64,000 bases of DNA from Alviniconcha marisindica (taxonomy: Eukaryota; Mollusca; Gastropoda; Provannidae), in the NCBI GenBank assembly GCA_018857735.1, contig JABMCL010002105.1, positions 186,001 through 250,000 of the forward strand, given 5' to 3'. The notes beneath the pieces are model-generated. The model saw only the letters and a list, made by a program, of their open reading frames with translations. It ran no database searches and was not told the origin of the DNA. Positions 59,226 to 64,000 of this stretch are shown piece by piece (the stretch's first letter is position 1; each line of letters opens with the position of its first letter). The position numbers were made by a program, and so were the translations under genes.

Positions 59226-61161
59226 ATTATCATCCTCCAAAGTTTGAAAGGCGTCGATTAAACAGTGGCAGAAAAAATTGGACGTTAAAGCTGCTGCCAC
59301 TGCCGGCGGAAATAAGACACAGTTTGCTGGATTTTTTATGCGAGTGACAAACTGAAATACTTGTCACAAATTATACACTTGCAAAATTGCTTCCGTCAAG
59401 ACAAAGCCACTTTTCCCTATTTTTCACGCTAATGTGTACTTACTTCCAAGCACCTGACAGAATAATCTTATTTTATTTATCGTTGTTTGCTAACCAAAAC
59501 ACAATAGGCCAGCACAGGACAATTGCACATAAAAAGTGTACGATCTGCCACGACGCTCATGAAATTAAGATCAGTTTCCCGGACTGTCCAATAAAGATTA
59601 GACTATGTGGAACGCCCCCTCTCGCGCGGCTCTCAAAGAAGAAGCCTTGTCCCATAAATAATCAAGCACCGACACAAACTACTTTAACGGACCTTACTTC
59701 AGCCAGAAAGAAAAGAACGGGGGTCACTGTTGATGATAAAGCGTGAGGATGTAATTTTTTCGACGGAGTTTTTGTTCTAAGCAGACTGATCTTCTAATAG
59801 ATCGTCTCAGTAATTCTGTGTCTAAAAAATCGGGACAGCCATCGGTTGCAACAGTCAACATCTCGTGTTTCCCGCCATCAAAAACCATCTGGTCTAAGAT
59901 TAGGCAAATAGAAGGGATGAATACCACGTAAAAATGTCTTTGCTCTGTAAAGTCGCAGAAAGACCTAGGGAGTCTTTGCTCCGGTTTAGTGGACTAATGG
60001 TACACTCCATCGCTGCTCAGCACTGCCATGCACGTGCATCCCGGTACACGCCTCGTGTCGTCCTATCGTCCCCAGGCAGAGCGATGACGTGGGGGCCACG
60101 AGGTTATCTGCCCCTCTGTCTACTACAGGGCGCTGCCAGCCTGCCAGCCTGCCAGCAGTACAAATAGGACAATGTGTGGTCTCGGTCTACCCACGACTGT
60201 CGAGCTTTTTTGCAAAACGGATTATGCCAAAGGCAAGCAACACAGCCATGGTGGAATTGTGTAGGCACATTGGGCTGGAGCTGGTTTTGCCAATCAAACA
60301 TACACTCAATCAAGGTGCATGTTTCAGCAACGATGGCTCGCTCCAGACAACGACTAGGTCTCACTGTGCAGCTCTACACCAGTGTACGATTGAAGTAAAT
60401 CCATTTGCCAACAGTTTTCCCAATCCTAATCGACCCGCATAGCCGTATGAAAATCATTTCAAACAAAACTTCCATGCTTTTACGTGCAGGGTTTGACGAA
60501 TTTTCCAAAGCAAAGAATTCCCGCGGTTGCCGGTGCAGGGAGTGAGGTGGCGAGGCGGCCACTGGACTAGCTAGCTGGGCAGAACTGGGGAGGCGGCAGG
60601 TCATTGTGTCCAGACAGGCCGGGAACGGACACAACTCTGCTATCTACATGTCATCCACACTATCTCGCTCTGGTATTCTTCCTTCTCACGCACCTTACCG
60701 GCCTTGTTTGGCCTCTGTCAGTGTCACCCACACAACAAATCTTTTTCTACGCAGACCTACAGCAGGCCATTCCAGGCAGGAAACTGGCGGACTGATCTAC
60801 CCCCACCTACCCCCTCCCCAACCGGCATGATACACAGAGGACCTACGCCAAAAGGGAACAGCGCCACTGCAGTGTTTTATACTTCTCATTGTTGTTTTAC
60901 TTCGCGGACTTGATCAGCTACTACCTGATTTTTGAACACAAATACGTTGTTCAAGTCCGTATTCATTAGACATGGCTGCCCCTCTTAACTCCCCGTGGAC
61001 ACAAAAGTATTGCGAAAGGGGTTGAAGCAGTGTAGCACCAGGCACCGACCGATTTTCGGCCATGCGTGTCACACAGTCCGTAGTAGTCGAATGATTGCAA
61101 GGTTCGTACAGGGTTTCTACTTCACAATTTCCAAACCTAAAGACAGTTTCCCCAGACCGAG

Positions 61162-61163
<2 letters not shown>
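59226..61163. other. No gene recognised in 1.9 kb
   Basis: Mixed-composition, almost free of simple repeats. Short open frames match nothing known to me. Confidence 0.55.
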
Positions 61164-61238
<75 letters not shown>

Positions 61239-61244
61239 CACACA
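61164..61244. repeat. (AC)n microsatellite
   Basis: About 40 AC units with one GC break. Confidence 0.97.
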
Positions 61245-61799
61245 ATTCGAACACTTAAGTTTAAAGTTTAAAAAAAAAAAAAGTGTCTTTTTCTTTTACC
61301 CTTCCTTCCATTTTTGTTCTGAGTCCCCACTCTGCAGATTATCTGCTGACCATTACCGTGAAATTCCCAAAGTTTTTAAGAGCTAGGTCAAAAATGCCAA
61401 CCTTACCTGGCTTGAAAAAAAGCACATTAGTTTAACATTATTGTTAAAGACCGTACGATGCTTGGAATGAAAATTATATATTGGCGCCTGGCACATAAAA
61501 CGCTCCACACAAAATAATGCACGTTCACAGCACCAGAGGGATACAAATTATCTCATACACCAACACTACAAAAATACACAAGACCGCCTACGGAAAATTC
61601 AACCGGACAGCCCCAGAGGGAGATATGAATATACATAATAGTGACTGTCGAATAACCTATGGGGACATAAATATACAACATGGAAACAAAATTCACATCA
61701 TTTTACAGGAACACACACACACACACACATCACTAATGGCTTTGTCAAAACCACAACAACATCGTGACTGAGATTATAAACTATGGAAATGATCTGGTT
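61245..61799. other. No gene recognised
   Basis: AT-rich. Two related CCAGAGGGA segments lie at 61541 and 61612. Confidence 0.5.
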
Positions 61800-62280
61800 T
61801 CAGTGACTGTTGAAGAAATAAGTTTTCAGAGAAGCTCTGAACGACTGAACAGAGTCCCGTTCCTTGACGTTTCCGGGCAGGGCATTCCAGAGGGAGGAGG
61901 GAGCGACATGCCTTAAGGTTCGCTGGACGTATCGTTTTGTCCTTTGTCTTTTGAAACCCCTGGTCCCGAGAACATCAAGGAGAGATCTAGATGCTGATCT
62001 GAGCGGTCGGGAAGGGGCGTAGATAAATGGAGTTCAGAAAAGGTAGAGAGGGGCGTTTCCAACTGACAGATGGGGTTTTTTGGCAGAGAGGTCTGTGGTG
62101 GATGCGTTCTTGAAAAGGCAGCCAGTGAATGTCTGAGAATGTGGACGATGTAGTCCGTTTTCTTGCCTTTCATGACAGCTCTAGCTGCAGCGTATTACAC
62201 GGCCTGCAGACGTTTAAGCTGTGTTTTGGGGGGCAGGCCAGGAAGATGACCATTACTATGGTCCGCAAAAGCCTGGATTC
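61800..62280. mobile_element. Dispersed-repeat-like segment
   Basis: Contains GAAATAAGTTTTCAGAG, GGGCATTCCAGAGGGAGG and GATCTGAGCGGTCGGG in a layout like 27820-28130. No protein is encoded. Confidence 0.35.
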
Positions 62281-63304
62281 GTTTTTTTGTGTTTGTTTTT
62301 TGTTTTATAATAAAAACAATATATATATATAAACAACATAGTGGGGAGGGGGGGGGGGTGCAAAACATCAACAAAGAAACAAAGAAACAAACCAAAAACA
62401 AAAAGGCGTTGTCGCCTTGCGCAGCAAAATACCCCCGTCGTATGTCCAGCGCAATAGTACACGCAATAGTGTGAGAATCAACATTTTCATGACTTTCTCT
62501 ATGGTATATGCTAAAAAAAATTAATATTTTTATGACTAACATATAATCAGGCTGTCAGTCGCAATCACAACAGAGGCAAGTTCCCAGAATTTACAAATTT
62601 CCTTTAAAACGCCGTTAAGTCAATTTATACACGAACAATGACTTTCCAAAAGTTACCAGACAACAATGCTGAGAGGACAGTTGTACCAAAATTATAAAAT
62701 AGTCTCTTGACAATGCTGTGCTTGCCGACAGTTTTTTGTTGTTTTTTTGGTCCCCCCCCCCCCCTTTTTCCCCCCTCCCCCTTCCTGTTCAAGCCAAATC
62801 AATCAACTTCGTAAAACTGACATGTAACTGTATAACTATTAAACCGATCTATCAAAACACACTAAAGGTTAAAAAGAGCACTTCAGTAATTGGACGCTCC
62901 AATACATGTTTGTTTTCGTACTGTCCAATTATTAAAACGTTCCTTTTAACCTTTTGTGTGTTTGGGCCTGTTTTTGGAATGCTGGCACTACAGTGGCAGC
63001 CAACAAACGTTTCGGATTTACTGACAGGGAATATGTATGTAGTTGCAGGCCACCAGGCTGAATAGACCACTTTGACTACACCCATAAACTGTCAGAACTT
63101 GCATGCTTCATTTAAACAGCAACTCGTCTGTCTGCATAACACATGTCCGCTCTGCAAACACGTAAGTTGTACTCGAAGTCTAGAGTCGAATTTCCTGTTA
63201 CACAAGGGACACTACTCAACAGGCGGTATTATCCTGTAGCACTGGCCTACCTCTGATGAGGCTATGAAAGTTTACAAAACTAATTATTTTTTGGCAAACT
63301 GTAA
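62281..63304. other. No gene recognised
   Basis: AT-rich with a short TA run near 62322, a G run near 62345 and C runs near 62752. Confidence 0.55.
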
Positions 63305-63475
63305 TAACAGCAACCCGACTTATTTCGCATGACACTCCAGCTCACGATCATGCTGCTTCATGCACCACCACCATACCCAGTCTGGTTACAAACGGTTGAG
63401 CGGTTCAGAATATATCTTCTAGACAAAGCCCGGACACACAGACAGACAGGAAGACAGACGGCCACGGTGATTCAA
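63305..63475 (+). mobile_element. Dispersed short repeat, copy 3 of the 13.74-kb family
   Basis: ATGACACTCCAGCTCACGAT, ACAAACGGTTGAGCGGTTCA and CACAGACAGACAGGAAGACA in the family order. Confidence 0.55.
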
Positions 63476-63550
63476 GTGTACTTGATTTTATTCCGGGGGT
63501 ATAAAAAAATTAAAAAAAAAAAATGCTTTTAAAGACCGGCAAGGTTTGAG

Positions 63551-63612
63551 GTAGACTCACCGACTCACAACCAGTGACAAAGTAGACTCACCGACTCACA
63601 ACCAGTGACAAA
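63551..63612. repeat. 31-bp perfect tandem duplication
   Basis: Copies start at 63551 and 63582 (GTAGACTCACCGACTC). Confidence 0.93.
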
Positions 63613-63647
63613 CAGTTCCGCCATTCAACGGCTCTTTCCATGCAACC

Positions 63648-63835
63648 GTTATCACTGGCATTAAAAACGACAAAACAACAACAACAACAACAACAACTGC
63701 ACAGGTCACTTTGCAAAGTCAGTTTTCACTGGCACTGAAAACAACAAAACAACAAAACACGGCATTTATCACTTTGCAAAGTCAGTTTCCACTGGCATTG
63801 AAAACGACAAAACACTGCACTTTGCAAAGTTAAAG
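63648..63835. repeat. Imperfect tandem repeat, about 3 copies of roughly 65 bp
   Basis: Each copy carries CACTGGCAYTRAAAACRACA and CACTTTGCAAAGT, with CAA-repeat length differences between copies. Confidence 0.75.
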
Positions 63836-64000
63836 ATAACATGTTGTAATCAGAAAGAGTTTACACTACACTGTTCGGTCGGAATCTCTACTGGGCAACA
63901 TCCTACTGCAGACCCGAGCTGAGTGCAAGGTACCCAAGTACGGCCATGATAAGGAACGTCATCGGGACGGTAAAATAGCGGCACGGGTCGCCCTGGAAAC
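63836..64000. other. Window end, nothing recognised
   Basis: Unassigned sequence. Confidence 0.5.

Overview
This window is a gene-poor, repeat-rich stretch of animal nuclear DNA. The only confident protein-coding gene is a mab-21 homologue (MAB21L1/MAB21L2 type) on the + strand at 17722-21242. It is split into four coding exons with GT-AG introns and encodes 368 residues, or 359 if the second in-frame ATG is used. The rest consists of long dinucleotide and homopolymer arrays, minisatellites, local tandem duplications, decayed retroelement pieces and unassigned single-copy DNA. The mab-21 protein, the style of the reverse-transcriptase fragments and the repeat ends suggest a lophotrochozoan, most likely a mollusc and perhaps a gastropod. 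That placement is an inference, not something the sequence proves. Nothing prokaryotic, viral or organellar was seen.

Layout: 1-9 kb holds a degraded non-LTR retrotransposon (- strand) with a duplicated 3' end, a tRNA-derived SINE-like piece, a duplicated leader feeding a broken SAP-like reading frame, and a small element with a hammerhead-like motif. 9-17 kb holds a degraded reverse-transcriptase fragment (+ strand), G-rich and promoter-like blocks, and the CpG-rich 5' flank of mab-21. 17.7-21.2 kb is mab-21. 21-48 kb has no confident gene but many repeats: a palindromic cluster of short retroposon tails near 27.2-27.7 kb, a 46-bp inverted repeat near 31.4-31.6 kb, and a 45-bp minisatellite at 33.2-33.6 kb. 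48.3-48.8 kb holds an unrecognised, frameshifted, cysteine-containing reading frame. 50-64 kb holds two perfect or near-perfect hairpins, 25-bp and ~38-bp minisatellites, a GT-tailed dispersed repeat family and a third retrotransposon fragment.

With one developmental gene in 64 kb, the window resembles the regulatory neighbourhood of a developmental locus. Several GC-rich, microsatellite-free blocks carry recognisable transcription-factor motifs (CRE, X-box, homeodomain cores, GC and CCAAT boxes) and are listed as low-confidence regulatory candidates. Vertebrate MAB21L1 and MAB21L2 lie inside introns of NBEA and LRBA. No neurobeachin-family exon was recognised here, so whether the same nesting exists can only be decided from flanking sequence. 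No previously undescribed multi-gene system was found. The most notable features are the split mab-21 gene, the hammerhead-like Penelope-type ends, and the repeated junctions between retroelement 3' ends and microsatellites.
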